Below are positions 9,240-18,318 of a stretch of 64,000 bases of DNA, piece after piece (positions within the stretch are counted from its first letter, which is position 1; every line of letters begins with the position of its first letter). The notes beneath the pieces were generated by a model, which saw nothing but the letters and a program-made list of their open reading frames with translations, had not been told where the DNA came from and made no database searches. Position numbers and translations under genes: made by a program. Origin of the DNA: Oceanobacillus arenosus (lineage in GTDB: Bacteria > Bacillota > Bacilli > Bacillales > Amphibacillaceae); assembly GCF_003369575.1 (NCBI RefSeq), contig NZ_PIOC01000032.1, positions 14,972 to 78,971 of the forward strand. Reading direction: 5' to 3'.

Positions 9240-9539
9240 TTATACCTCTACTTCATCTTCCCAATCGAGCATGCCGCCTTCCATGTTGATAACATGATAG
9301 CCCTCTGCCTCTAGAAATGCACTTGCTCTGCCGCTTCTTCCGCCAGAGCGACATACCATGTAATATTGCTTCTCTTTACTTAATTGATCTAATCGATCAG
9401 GTAACTCTCCTAAAGGAATATGTGTTGCTCCAGGGATTTTCCCTTGTGCTACTTCTTCATCTTCACGAACATCAATAATATGTAATGATTCTCCATCATT
9501 TAATTTCTTTGCCAATTCTGTTGCTGTGATTTCTTGCAT
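9240..9539 (-). CDS. single-domain rhodanese (sulfurtransferase)
   Basis: A 99-residue rhodanese domain. The catalytic loop is Cys63-Arg-Ser-Gly-Gly-Arg-Ser, typical of thiosulfate or persulfide sulfurtransferases. DVREDEEV and GHIPGA-like (GKIPGATHIP) family motifs are present. It has no signal peptide, so it acts in the cytosol. It is downstream of a CsoR/CstR-type repressor on the same strand, the arrangement found in sulfide and persulfide detoxification loci, but 280 bp containing a partial repeat now separate them. Confidence 0.92.
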   Translation of the reverse strand: MQEITATELAKKLNDGESLHIIDVREDEEVAQGKIPGATHIPLGELPDRLDQLSKEKQYYMVCRSGGRSGRASAFLEAEGYHVINMEGGMLDWEDEVEV

Positions 9540-9596
9540 TACTTCTAGCCTCCAGTAATATTTTATTAATTTTAATTTCCAGGTAAACTTCTAAGT

Positions 9597-9660
9597 GCCA
9601 GAGGCTCTCAAGCCGCTCGCTCCAGAAATACACTTCGCTGGGATAGGACTGAATCAAGAT
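9597..9660. repeat. internally deleted copy of the palindromic repeat
   Basis: The left arm of the repeat seen at 26.4 and 58.7 kb is present (GGCTCTCAAGCCGCTCGCTCC, then AGAAATACACTTCGCT) and joins directly to the far end (GGGATAGGACTGA). The roughly 80-bp GC-rich middle is missing. The rest of 9540-9821 shows no gene. Confidence 0.6.
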
Positions 9661-9821
9661 ACAAAAGAATTACTTACCCACTAACTCTAGGAATAAAGAC
9701 TCTTGTGAATAGCAACAACTGTCTAGATTTCAAATAGTAATTTTCTTTAGTTCACACTTTATATCAACTGCGGGGTAACAAAGGCAGATGTCTATAAAAT
9801 TTAACTTATAACTAAAATAAA

Positions 9822-10082
9822 CTATCTACTTTTTACTAGCAAATTAACTGCTTCTTGTACATGATCTTCGGGACTCTTCCCATTTCCTTCTTCATCACGG
9901 ATGCTTTGCTCTAAATTCTGGGTGACGATAAGTGCGGCGGTACGATCTAAGGCATTTCTGGCTGCCGTTAACTGTGTGATCACATCTTTGACTGCCTTTT
10001 CCTCTCCCATCATTCTTAAGGCACCTCTCACTTGCCCTTCAATACGCTTCATTCTATTGGTCACTTTTTCATCATACTTCAT
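9822..10082 (-). CDS. CsoR/CstR-family repressor lacking all sensor cysteines
   Basis: An 86-residue all-helical DNA-binding protein of the CsoR (DUF156) family. The fold signature RMKRIEGQVRGALRMM and the tail QEAVNLLVKSR match CstR/YrkD-type persulfide sensors closely. Those sense with Cys31 and Cys60; here the residues are Val31 and Ser60, and the protein has no cysteine at all. The Cys-His-Cys copper site of CsoR is also absent. It sits upstream of a rhodanese, as CstR does. The reader is left with a repressor whose classic input is gone. It may sense something else, form mixed tetramers with a Cys-containing paralogue, or be constitutive. Confidence 0.88.
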   Translation of the reverse strand: MKYDEKVTNRMKRIEGQVRGALRMMGEEKAVKDVITQLTAARNALDRTAALIVTQNLEQSIRDEEGNGKSPEDHVQEAVNLLVKSR

Positions 10083-10213
10083 TCTACACTTCTCCCTTAT
10101 CCATTGATGTGAAGAACCCTAGTAGTACTTGAAAATATATGCATAAGACGGTACGGGTATGGAAAAAAATCCCAAGTGATAAGGGATTCATTTCTTCCAT
10201 TTATAATAACAAC

Positions 10214-10828
10214 TTATGCCATCCATTTCGGTGGCGTATTCTTGTCCCAGTAAATCTCGCCTATTTCATGATGCTCTTTGAAGCCATCCTCGCTTAAATG
10301 ATAATGAAAGTTAAAATAATGGCCTTCTAATGGACGGTTATCACGGCGAACATGGAATCTTGCAATATCTTGTTCATTTAAATTATCGTAAACATGAAAG
10401 ATTTTCTCTCCATATCCCTTTGATGGTTGCTCGGTAATTGCATAATAGCGGGATACATCTTCATCGACATCCGCTACTATTGACTGTAATGCCAATTCAA
10501 TATTCGGTAAAATAAACGCGGTAAAGTCATCCTCTACCTGTTCTGCGATTTTAGGTCCAAACTTTGTAATCGTTTGGTCTTTCGCCTTTTCGATTAGATT
10601 ATGAAAATAGTAATCCGAATCATGGAGATAATCTGTATTGATTGCATCATCAACTTCCGCTTCTTCCCTTACTTCAGCAATGGAGGTCGAAGCTGTCTCA
10701 TCGGCCTCTGACGCAATACCATCCTTACTCTCATCTGCATCGACTTGTAATAATTCTGTTGGAATGTATATGCCTAGTGTAGCAACTGTAACCAGGGCTA
10801 CGATAATCTTTCTCATCCATAACTTCAT
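10214..10828 (-). CDS. ypjP: YpjP-family protein
   Basis: A 204-residue protein that matches B. subtilis YpjP in its start (MKLWMRKIIVALVTVATLGI) and its C-terminus (RFHVRRDNRPLEG, FNFHYHLSEDGF, IYWDKNTPPKWM). Residues 1-25 form a signal or anchor segment, then comes an acidic linker and the conserved domain outside the membrane. The function is unknown in the family. I chose the ATG at 10828, with GGGGAC just upstream, over an in-frame start 9 codons earlier. Confidence 0.88.
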   Translation of the reverse strand: MKLWMRKIIVALVTVATLGIYIPTELLQVDADESKDGIASEADETASTSIAEVREEAEVDDAINTDYLHDSDYYFHNLIEKAKDQTITKFGPKIAEQVEDDFTAFILPNIELALQSIVADVDEDVSRYYAITEQPSKGYGEKIFHVYDNLNEQDIARFHVRRDNRPLEGHYFNFHYHLSEDGFKEHHEIGEIYWDKNTPPKWMA

Positions 10829-10853
10829 CGGAAAGTCCCCTTTATTTGTAAGC

Positions 10854-10867
10854 ACTTACTAGTAAGT
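10854..10867. promoter_or_regulatory. 14-bp perfect palindrome before ypjP
   Basis: ACTTACTAGTAAGT lies 26 bp upstream of the ypjP start. It resembles TetR-type operators in size and could bind a repressor. The rest of 10868-11185 is AT-rich spacer that should hold the promoters of both flanking genes; I see no other feature. Confidence 0.4.
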
Positions 10868-11185
10868 TTAACATGCTAGAGATAGATGTCTACAATATTT
10901 TCAATTTTTAACTAAAAATTAATACTTTTCGTCATAACCTTGATCCAAGTTAAGCTTGAATGGCCATTTATGCCAATGCCAACTTCTCATACTGCTTATA
11001 TAGTGCGTGAAATTTCCCAGTATAGAATTATTATAACATGGTGGAAATTATTTATAGTGAATGGACTACATTTCCATTTAATAGATTGAATTTACAAAAA
11101 AATTAAATTCCAATGAATGTTTCTATGCTAGAATAAGGAAATGAGACTTTAATAGTTAGCAATCAAGTTGAGAGGATGAAAACAA

Positions 11186-11713
11186 TTGAAGAGGGATATT
11201 CGCGTTTCTGAGAAGGCATTATTATTTGGTTATAGCTTTATCCTACTGTTCATGTTGGTACAAGACTGGGTCCCTTTAGGTCCATTAAATGACCTCGAAG
11301 CGATTGCTGCAGAAAACTCCACTAGTGAATTAATCGTTGTAACCTTAATTGGCGTTGTACAGATTTTAATCTTAATGGGACTTCTTTTGTTATTTGTCGG
11401 TAAAAGATATCCAATTTGGGCGAAGCTCTGGCTGATCATTCATCCATCTTGTATTTTTGCTGGAGCACTGATGAGCTGGTGGGTCCCATACTTCTTTGGA
11501 ATTGGTGCAGAGGAAAGAGCGGAAAGATACGACACGATGTTTGGAGATACACACTCCTTCCTGCCAATTATGAATGGAATAGCGCCTAACACGTTACATT
11601 CCTTATTCCATGCTGTGCTTCTCATATGTATTATCCTTACTATTTATATTAGCGTCACAGATCGAAAAAAGAGGGATATGGTTTTCGAAAATAAGAAGGC
11701 CTCAATTAATTAA
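11186..11713 (+). CDS. four-helix membrane protein, unknown
   Basis: A 175-residue protein with about four hydrophobic segments (near residues 12-28, 47-70, 80-103 and 137-160) and a positively charged C-terminal tail. The TTG start is preceded by GAGAGG. Nothing in it identifies a substrate. It stands alone, convergent with the phosphonate importer genes. Confidence 0.75.
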   Translation: MKRDIRVSEKALLFGYSFILLFMLVQDWVPLGPLNDLEAIAAENSTSELIVVTLIGVVQILILMGLLLLFVGKRYPIWAKLWLIIHPSCIFAGALMSWWVPYFFGIGAEERAERYDTMFGDTHSFLPIMNGIAPNTLHSLFHAVLLICIILTIYISVTDRKKRDMVFENKKASIN

Positions 11714-11782
11714 AACACCTCCAACCACTAGATGTACATCCAACGATTGAAAGTGCGGTTCAATATAATGCGATATATGTTT

Positions 11783-12646
11783 TTAATTATTCGTTGATGC
11801 TGGGAAGTAGCGATTCTTCAATTGCGTTGAGATAATTTCTAATACCACTGCGATAATTAGAATGGCATACGTAATGAAGCCAACTTCACGTAGATCAAAG
11901 TAGAATCCAGATGCCATGAATAACTCAAAGCCGATTCCGCCTGCACCTGCAGCCGCTCCCATCGCTACAGCAACACCAAAGTTAATCTCGAAGCGCAGGA
12001 ATACCCATGATAGAATGTAGGTAAATGTTGATGGCAATACGCCATGTGTTACAACGTGCCACCAGTTTGCACCTGTTGCACGAAGCGCTTCAAGGATTCC
12101 TGCATCAACTTCTTCAAACGCCTCAGAGAATGCCTTCACTAAATATGCGGTGGAGTGAAATAACATCCCAAGAACGGCCGCTTCACTTCCAAGACCAGCA
12201 GCAATTGCAAAAATTAACACCCATAATACGGTTGGAACTGCACGTATAACGGCAACAACCGCACGAATCGATTTCGAAATCCATGGTCTTGATAGGTTTT
12301 CTGCTGCCATAAGTGCTAAGAATAATGCAATTACCGCACCAATAACCGTTGCAAGAACTCCTAGACCAACCGTTATCCCCACTTGATAAAATGCTTCTCC
12401 CCAGCTAAAGTGATTTAAGGCTGGTTCAAGGAACATCACACGTAGATTATGGGCTGTTTCCGGAATTGCCCGGTCCCATTGCAAGCCAATGTAATTAAAA
12501 AAGAAAAAGGCCATTACCGTTAGTATTGAAAGAATGATTAGTGTCCATTTGACAACAAGATCAATTTTATTGCCAGATTTTATATTGATCCGACCATCCT
12601 TCGTCCGCTTTATATATGGCAAATCATTTGTTCTTCCTGCTTCCAT
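11783..12646 (-). CDS. phnE: phosphonate ABC transporter permease PhnE (second copy)
   Basis: A 287-residue membrane subunit of the phosphonate importer. It has an N-terminal cytoplasmic stretch, six hydrophobic segments and the docking loop EALRATGANWWHVVTHGVLP. It is the last gene of phnD-phnC-phnE-phnE and abuts the first phnE (one shared base). Two different PhnE subunits probably form a heterodimeric channel, common in Gram-positive phosphonate importers. Confidence 0.92.
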   Translation of the reverse strand: MEAGRTNDLPYIKRTKDGRINIKSGNKIDLVVKWTLIILSILTVMAFFFFNYIGLQWDRAIPETAHNLRVMFLEPALNHFSWGEAFYQVGITVGLGVLATVIGAVIALFLALMAAENLSRPWISKSIRAVVAVIRAVPTVLWVLIFAIAAGLGSEAAVLGMLFHSTAYLVKAFSEAFEEVDAGILEALRATGANWWHVVTHGVLPSTFTYILSWVFLRFEINFGVAVAMGAAAGAGGIGFELFMASGFYFDLREVGFITYAILIIAVVLEIISTQLKNRYFPASTNN

Positions 12647-13437
12647 TATAAAATCACCCTCCGTATCCGGTTAGAAATCGAATCAATAATAAGCACGGCG
12701 ATGACAATTGTAATCGTAACGAGTGCAACTGCATTATAATTTAAAGACTTATAATACAAGTCGAACGTATAACCAATTCCAGTCCCAGTTAGAATACCTA
12801 CTAATGTTGCACTTCTAATATTGGTCTCGATCATAAATAAAATCCAGCTCAGCATTTGCGGCAGGCTTTGAGGAATAACGGCTTTATTCACAATTTGAAA
12901 ATAGGTTGCACCAGTAGCTTGTAGCGCTTCTACAGCATCTTGGCTTGCTTCATCAATTGATTCAATAAAGGCCCTCGTTAAGAATCCAAGCGTACCGACA
13001 AATAACGCGAGAAATCCTGTAACAGAATTTTGACCAAAGGAAATTAACAAAATGAGTGACCATGCGACAACGGGAATATTTCTTGAAATGGAGGCGATTA
13101 ATCGAGCGAAAATACTAAATATATTGTTTACCTTCGTTGTCTTCGATCCCATTAATCCTAAGAAAATAGAAAGAATTGCTGCAATGGTTGTTGCTGCAAT
13201 TGACATAAAAATTGTTTCTAATAGTTTTTCCATAATTGCTGGCAATCTTTCTAGTGTCTCTGCAGTAATCAATAAATTACCAGCCATCCATCCCAATGCT
13301 TTTGGTATTGTTGCTAATCCGTCAAGAAAATTAAACTCGGTTATCGCAGCAGATAAATATGTGACGATAATGATGATAAGTAGGAAGACTACCGTCTGCA
13401 TTCTGCTTTTTCGCATCTTTTTTTCGTTCACCTTCAT
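12646..13437 (-). CDS. phnE: phosphonate ABC transporter permease PhnE (first copy)
   Basis: A 263-residue permease with six membrane segments and the docking loop EALQATGATYFQIVNKAVIP. It starts 6 bp after phnC ends and touches the second phnE, so the three are translationally linked. Confidence 0.92.
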   Translation of the reverse strand: MKVNEKKMRKSRMQTVVFLLIIIIVTYLSAAITEFNFLDGLATIPKALGWMAGNLLITAETLERLPAIMEKLLETIFMSIAATTIAAILSIFLGLMGSKTTKVNNIFSIFARLIASISRNIPVVAWSLILLISFGQNSVTGFLALFVGTLGFLTRAFIESIDEASQDAVEALQATGATYFQIVNKAVIPQSLPQMLSWILFMIETNIRSATLVGILTGTGIGYTFDLYYKSLNYNAVALVTITIVIAVLIIDSISNRIRRVIL

Positions 13438-13443
13438 TACTCC

Positions 13444-14208
13444 TTATACCGTAATTAATTCTCTAAGTTCCGTTCCATAAATATGATTGATTTGATCTTC
13501 ATGGAGTAATTTACTCGGCCCATCAAATACAATTTCGCCCTTCCTGAGGCCTATAATTCGATCCGAATAATCCTGTGCAACCTCAACTTGATGTAGGTTC
13601 ACTAAACAAGTAATCCCCATATCCGTTGTGATTGACTTCAAATGATCCATAATGACCTTCGAGGAATTTGGATCAAGCGATGCGATAGGCTCATCACAGA
13701 GTACAAGCTTTGGCTCTTGAATAAGCGCGCGACAAATACCAACCCGTTGCTGTTGACCACCACTCAACTGATCACAGCGCTTATATGCGTGGTCTTCAAT
13801 GCCTAGTTTCTTAAGAAGCATAAATGCATGCTCCTTTTCCTCCTCTGTAAATCTACCCATGATTCCTTGCATCGTTGTCTTATAACCAAATCTGCCATGC
13901 AGCACATTTTCAATGACGGTTAATCGAGGTACAAGGTTGTAGTGCTGGAAGACCATCCCGATATTCGTGCGAAGCTTACGTAATTCCTTCTTCTTTAACG
14001 AGCCTACATCTGCATTATCAAAAATAACCTTGCCTTCATTTATTTCGACCATACGGTTAATGCAACGTAATAAAGTAGACTTTCCCGCTCCTGATGGACC
14101 AATAATGGAAACAAATTCGCCAGCGTTTACTTCAAAATCAACATTCTTCAATACTTGCGTCTCTGAATTATAAGACTTCCCAAGGCCTTTAACCTGTAGC
14201 AATGTCAT
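13444..14208 (-). CDS. phnC: phosphonate ABC transporter ATPase PhnC
   Basis: A 254-residue ATPase. Walker A is GPSGAGKST, the signature LSGGQQQR and Walker B LVLCDEPIASLDP. It follows phnD by about 130 bp containing a hairpin, so expression relative to the binding protein may be stepped down. Confidence 0.94.
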   Translation of the reverse strand: MTLLQVKGLGKSYNSETQVLKNVDFEVNAGEFVSIIGPSGAGKSTLLRCINRMVEINEGKVIFDNADVGSLKKKELRKLRTNIGMVFQHYNLVPRLTVIENVLHGRFGYKTTMQGIMGRFTEEEKEHAFMLLKKLGIEDHAYKRCDQLSGGQQQRVGICRALIQEPKLVLCDEPIASLDPNSSKVIMDHLKSITTDMGITCLVNLHQVEVAQDYSDRIIGLRKGEIVFDGPSKLLHEDQINHIYGTELRELITV

Positions 14209-14280
14209 GATAATTGGCTCCTTTTTTCCTTAATTAGTAGACACTTAATTTCCAATGAAGCATTTATTCTCTAAAAAGAT

Positions 14281-14314
14281 TAGAGTATGCACTGTTTCGT
14301 ACATGCATACTCTA
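14281..14314 (-). terminator. hairpin between phnD and phnC
   Basis: A stem TAGAGTATGCA/TGCATACTCTA of 11 bp with a 12-base loop is followed on the minus strand by ATCTTTTTAG. It is likely a partial terminator that gives more PhnD than transporter, usual for binding-protein genes at the head of importer operons. Confidence 0.65.
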
Positions 14315-14342
14315 AGTTTACAGTTATGAAGGAATCCCTGGT

Positions 14343-15383
14343 TTATTTTGAAAGCTCACGGATTGGATCAAACCATGAATCTTCTGCTTCTACAAATCTT
14401 TCATCAGCAGATTTGAAGAATAGTCCTGGCTCTCCTGAATCTTCAGGAACAAAGATCTTCTCATTATTAGCAACTTCATCAGAAGTAAATAATGCTTTTA
14501 ATGTATCAAAGTCTTCTTGACCTAATACGTCAAGGTTCGCTGCAAATGGTGCGTTTAATACTGGTGTTACACTCATTAAAGTAAATTCTTTTCCTGTTAC
14601 TGTGTTAAACGGCTCAGCAGCATCGTCTTTTACTTTATAAACCGCACCAACTGTATTCACATCACCTTCTGCAACATCTACATAGTTTTCTACGCAAGTA
14701 TCACAGAATGCTGCAACATCTGCATTACCATTTAATAAGTTAACTGCTGAACCTTGGTGAGATCCACCGAACAATACTTGTTCAAATAATGGACCACCCT
14801 CCATTAAATCTTCTTGAACTAAATCAGCATATTCTTCTTGTTCGTTGAAATGAGCAAGAATACTTGATGATGGTACAACAAATCCTGAAGTTGAGCTATT
14901 TGATACGAACGAGAAGTTTTTACCTGCAATGGTATCAAGTGAAAACTCACCATCTACTTTATAATTATCCTGATCATCGACATTAACAGCTAACCAGCTG
15001 TAATAAATTGCATCGTCTAATGTACCAGACTCACCAGATGGAACTACTAAAGGAGTAACTGCATCATTACCGTTTTTTGCTTCGATATATCCTTGTGCAC
15101 CCATAAATGCTAAGTCTGCATTATTATTAATTAATGTTTCAATTGCAATTGCATAATCTGTTGTTAATTGGTGTTCTACTTCCTTACCAGTAGCTTCCGT
15201 GATAACTCTGCCGATTTCATCTCGAGAAGCTTTCATATCATTACCAGATTCATTTGGATACCATACGATATTAATAACATCGTCTACTTCTGCTGCACCA
15301 GCACCTTCACTATCTTCGGAACATGCAGCAAGAAGAACTGCAAAAACGATTAGCATTACAAATAAAGACCATTTCTTTTTCAT
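14343..15383 (-). CDS. phnD: phosphonate-binding lipoprotein PhnD
   Basis: A 346-residue substrate-binding lipoprotein. The signal peptide MKKKWSLFVMLIVFAVLLAA ends at lipobox Cys21, and the mature part has the PhnD pattern (VWYPNE near the start, ADLAFMG, SGF). I chose the ATG at 15383, which has AGGGAGAG upstream. It lies about 200 bp downstream of the PHP gene, so the importer may share the C-P lyase transcript or have its own promoter. Confidence 0.93.
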   Translation of the reverse strand: MKKKWSLFVMLIVFAVLLAACSEDSEGAGAAEVDDVINIVWYPNESGNDMKASRDEIGRVITEATGKEVEHQLTTDYAIAIETLINNNADLAFMGAQGYIEAKNGNDAVTPLVVPSGESGTLDDAIYYSWLAVNVDDQDNYKVDGEFSLDTIAGKNFSFVSNSSTSGFVVPSSSILAHFNEQEEYADLVQEDLMEGGPLFEQVLFGGSHQGSAVNLLNGNADVAAFCDTCVENYVDVAEGDVNTVGAVYKVKDDAAEPFNTVTGKEFTLMSVTPVLNAPFAANLDVLGQEDFDTLKALFTSDEVANNEKIFVPEDSGEPGLFFKSADERFVEAEDSWFDPIRELSK

Positions 15384-15590
15384 TGTAGACTCTCCCTTTT
15401 CACTTTGTAATATGATAGTATTCCTGTTAATCCCTGTACTGAGTAGCAAACGAAACTAGCATGATTTCAATCCCTAGAGAAAAAAACACCCCATTCCTTT
15501 CTCTACTAAGAACTAGTCTAATTGAAACATATTTTCTTGGAAAATCGTCCATTTTTACGTTATCTTCACGAATACTTAAGGTAATTTACA

Positions 15591-16397
15591 TTATCCTAAC
15601 AATCGATTAATCGGGCTTATGATTCTTCCAACCTCGATTGGTTCCCCAAATGAACCATGATAATCCGTTCCACCTGTCATCATGAGAGCATACTGCTTCG
15701 CTAATGCTTCTACCTTTTGAACATCTTCCACTACATGATCGAAATGATTGCGTTCAATCCCACCTAGTCCTGCTTGGACAAGCTCTGGAATAAGATCATA
15801 GGAATCGAGTTGGCCAGGATGGGCGATAACCGCGACTCCTCCATCAGCAATAATTGCACGTACTGCATCAAATACATCAACATAGGCAATGTCACCTGAA
15901 GCAGCACCACTCCCTTTAAAAAGCTTCATATAAAGCTGCTTATACTCAGGCGATGTGAAGGCTGCGTCCGTTAAACATTTCATAATATGCTGTTTATAAA
16001 CAGTGTTACTTTGCTTTGCAGCTTCGATAACTGCATCGGCATCTAATTGATATCCAGCAGCATTAATCTGCTCCACTTGCCATAAGGAATGCTGATTACG
16101 TCGCTTAAGGAGCGGATCACAAATTGCTTTAATGTTTGTGGCATCTCCCTGGTGATTATATCCAAGTACATGTACCTTCCGATTTCGTTTAAAATCATAT
16201 GCAGAAATTTCAATACCTGGAATTACCGTTATGCCATATTCCAAACCATGCTGCTGTGCTTCTGGTAAACTAGCAACTGTATCATGATCAACAAAGCTTA
16301 TATGCGTAACGCCATTATCCTTTGCTTGTTTCATTACCTCCTTTACTGTATTAGATCCATCAGAATAATTGCTATGCACATGCAGATCAGCCTTCAT
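15591..16397 (-). CDS. PHP-domain phosphoesterase of the C-P lyase operon (PhnPP type)
   Basis: A 268-residue PHP-fold metal hydrolase. Metal ligands are visible in DLHVHSNYSDGS near the start, FVDHDT, IPGIEIS, IAHPGQ and GGTDYHG. In C-P lyase operons such proteins (PhnPP, described in Eggerthella) open and dephosphorylate the ribose cyclic phosphate left after C-P bond cleavage, replacing PhnP. No phnP gene is present here, which fits. It overlaps phnL by 11 bp. Confidence 0.88.
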   Translation of the reverse strand: MKADLHVHSNYSDGSNTVKEVMKQAKDNGVTHISFVDHDTVASLPEAQQHGLEYGITVIPGIEISAYDFKRNRKVHVLGYNHQGDATNIKAICDPLLKRRNQHSLWQVEQINAAGYQLDADAVIEAAKQSNTVYKQHIMKCLTDAAFTSPEYKQLYMKLFKGSGAASGDIAYVDVFDAVRAIIADGGVAVIAHPGQLDSYDLIPELVQAGLGGIERNHFDHVVEDVQKVEALAKQYALMMTGGTDYHGSFGEPIEVGRIISPINRLLG

Positions 16398-17103
16398 TAG
16401 AAATCACCTCATGAACGAGCTGTCTTTCCTTCATGTCATAAACCTTGTCACAAAGCCCTTCCATAAATTCGATATCATGAAAAATTCCTACTAATGTCGT
16501 TCCATTCGCTTTTAGTTTCTCAATGATTTCCCGAACCTTTAATTTGGATTGCTGGTCTAGGCTTGCTGTTGGTTCATCGAGCAATAATAGCCGTGGCTTT
16601 TTCACCGTTGCCATGGCAATGTTTAGTCGCAATTTTTCCCCACCGGAAAAGGTATTTGGATAGGTATCCCATAATTTAGGATCAAGCTCAAAATGTGTTA
16701 ATGCCTTTTCCGCTTCTTGCCTTGCAACTGCCTCTGATTCTCCCATTTCTAGCAATGCTTGCTCCACAAGCTGTCTAGAAGTCGTCCTCGGCATCACATT
16801 TAGGAACTGTGATACATAGCCAATTTCATGCTTTCGCAAATATAAGACTTGCCGCTCGGAAGCTTGGCATAAATCAATTCTCCCAAATCGGTCCGAATCA
16901 TAAAAAATGCCGCCGGTATCAGGTAAGTAGGTACGATAAATACTCTTTAGAATGGTTGATTTTCCACTGCCACTCTTGCCAACAATCCCAATAAATTCTC
17001 CTTTTTCTAAGGAAAAGTTAATTTGTTCAACTGCTTGGCGTGTTTTACCTAGATGGTGAATCGTAAATCGCTTGCCAAAATCAATAATTGTAAGCATCGA
17101 CAT
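16387..17103 (-). CDS. phnL: C-P lyase ABC-type protein PhnL
   Basis: A 238-residue ABC ATPase-like subunit. Walker A GKSGSGKST, signature FSGGEKLR and Walker B LLLLDEPTASLD identify it as PhnL. PhnI, with PhnG/H/L, makes the triphosphate-phosphonate nucleoside intermediate. The start at 17103 has AGGAGGAGG 7 bases upstream. The gene order phnM-phnL is the reverse of E. coli phnL-phnM. Confidence 0.92.
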   Translation of the reverse strand: MSMLTIIDFGKRFTIHHLGKTRQAVEQINFSLEKGEFIGIVGKSGSGKSTILKSIYRTYLPDTGGIFYDSDRFGRIDLCQASERQVLYLRKHEIGYVSQFLNVMPRTTSRQLVEQALLEMGESEAVARQEAEKALTHFELDPKLWDTYPNTFSGGEKLRLNIAMATVKKPRLLLLDEPTASLDQQSKLKVREIIEKLKANGTTLVGIFHDIEFMEGLCDKVYDMKERQLVHEVISNEG

Positions 17104-17122
17104 GATGTAACCTCCTCCTTAT

Positions 17123-18304
17123 TTACTTCACGCGATAATTCGTCGTGGTCATTACCGAGCCATTGACCATTGTCGTCGTCAACATTGGATAGCCATCATC
17201 CATTCTTTCAATAATGAGAATATCCGCCTTCTTACCAGGCTTAATCGACCCAAGCTCGTCATCCATTCGTACAGCCTTCGCTGGATTCAAGGTAACCATC
17301 ATAAACATTTGATGTAAGTCATTTCCGTATTTTTCACTTAACTCGAATACCGCATGCAGTAATGCAGCTGGATAGTAGTCACTGCAAAGAATATCGACAC
17401 AGTTATTCTCAATTGCTTCTATAGCAGATAGGTTACCAGAATGTGATCCTCCTAATAATACATTTGGTGCGCCTGCAATGGTCTGTAATCCCAATTCCTT
17501 TGCCCTTTTAGCTACCTCTAATGTGATTGGAAATTCACTAATCGTTGTGCCGAATGATTTGACTAGTTCTAGTTTTTTAATATCATCGTCATCATGGGAA
17601 GCTACTGCAATGCCTTTCGATAATGCAATATCTGCGACCTGTTTAATCTTCTCCATTGTCATATATTTGCTGTTTTGACGTTCTTCGATAATTTCATTCA
17701 CTTCATCATCAGATAAATCGCGATATCCTTTTAATGTTTCTCGATATACCTCTAGATCTCTGTACTGGCCTTGCCCAGGTGTATGATCCATAAAGGAAAG
17801 CAAATGCACCTTATCGTTGTTGATATTATTAACAAGTCGATCGACCTCATCAATATTGTCAATTTCAAATCTTGCATGGAGTCGATGGCGGATCAGATGT
17901 AATTCATGATGGGTTGCATCAATTGCATCGACTAAACGTTGCACATTTTTAGGATAACGCATCGGTTTATGTGTAAACACATCTTCACGGTAGAAGGATA
18001 GGGAATGAAACATCGTCGTAATCCCATGGCTAATTAAGATTTTCTCTGCCTCACGTAAACTAATATTGACATCCATCATACTTGTCGGACGTGGCGATAC
18101 AATTGACTCGATATAATCGGAATGAATATCAATAAATCCCGGTGAAATATAGCCGCCATTTGCATCAATTAGTGTTGCGGACGGATGTTCAGATGCCTCA
18201 TCCTCAGGTATGATTGCTTGAATATATTCGTTTTCAATCACAACTGCATACCCACTAATAATTGCTTCTTCTGTTACTATTTTTCCATTTGTAATGATAT
18301 ACAT
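17123..18304 (-). CDS. phnM: alkylphosphonate triphosphate diphosphatase PhnM
   Basis: A 393-residue amidohydrolase-fold enzyme that removes pyrophosphate from alpha-D-ribose 1-methylphosphonate 5-triphosphate. GFIDIHSD holds the metal-binding HxxD motif; MDHTPGQGQ, ASHDDDD and CSDYYP are family signatures. A strong AGGAGG precedes the ATG. It lies between phnK and phnL. Confidence 0.94.
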   Translation of the reverse strand: MYIITNGKIVTEEAIISGYAVVIENEYIQAIIPEDEASEHPSATLIDANGGYISPGFIDIHSDYIESIVSPRPTSMMDVNISLREAEKILISHGITTMFHSLSFYREDVFTHKPMRYPKNVQRLVDAIDATHHELHLIRHRLHARFEIDNIDEVDRLVNNINNDKVHLLSFMDHTPGQGQYRDLEVYRETLKGYRDLSDDEVNEIIEERQNSKYMTMEKIKQVADIALSKGIAVASHDDDDIKKLELVKSFGTTISEFPITLEVAKRAKELGLQTIAGAPNVLLGGSHSGNLSAIEAIENNCVDILCSDYYPAALLHAVFELSEKYGNDLHQMFMMVTLNPAKAVRMDDELGSIKPGKKADILIIERMDDGYPMLTTTMVNGSVMTTTNYRVK

Positions 18305-18318
18305 CGTTCCACTTCCTC

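Noticed and set aside
15384..15590. Possible PhoP box before phnD
   Set aside because: TGTTAA and a TGTACT-like half-site occur near 15425 but spacing and match are too poor to call a Pho operator.
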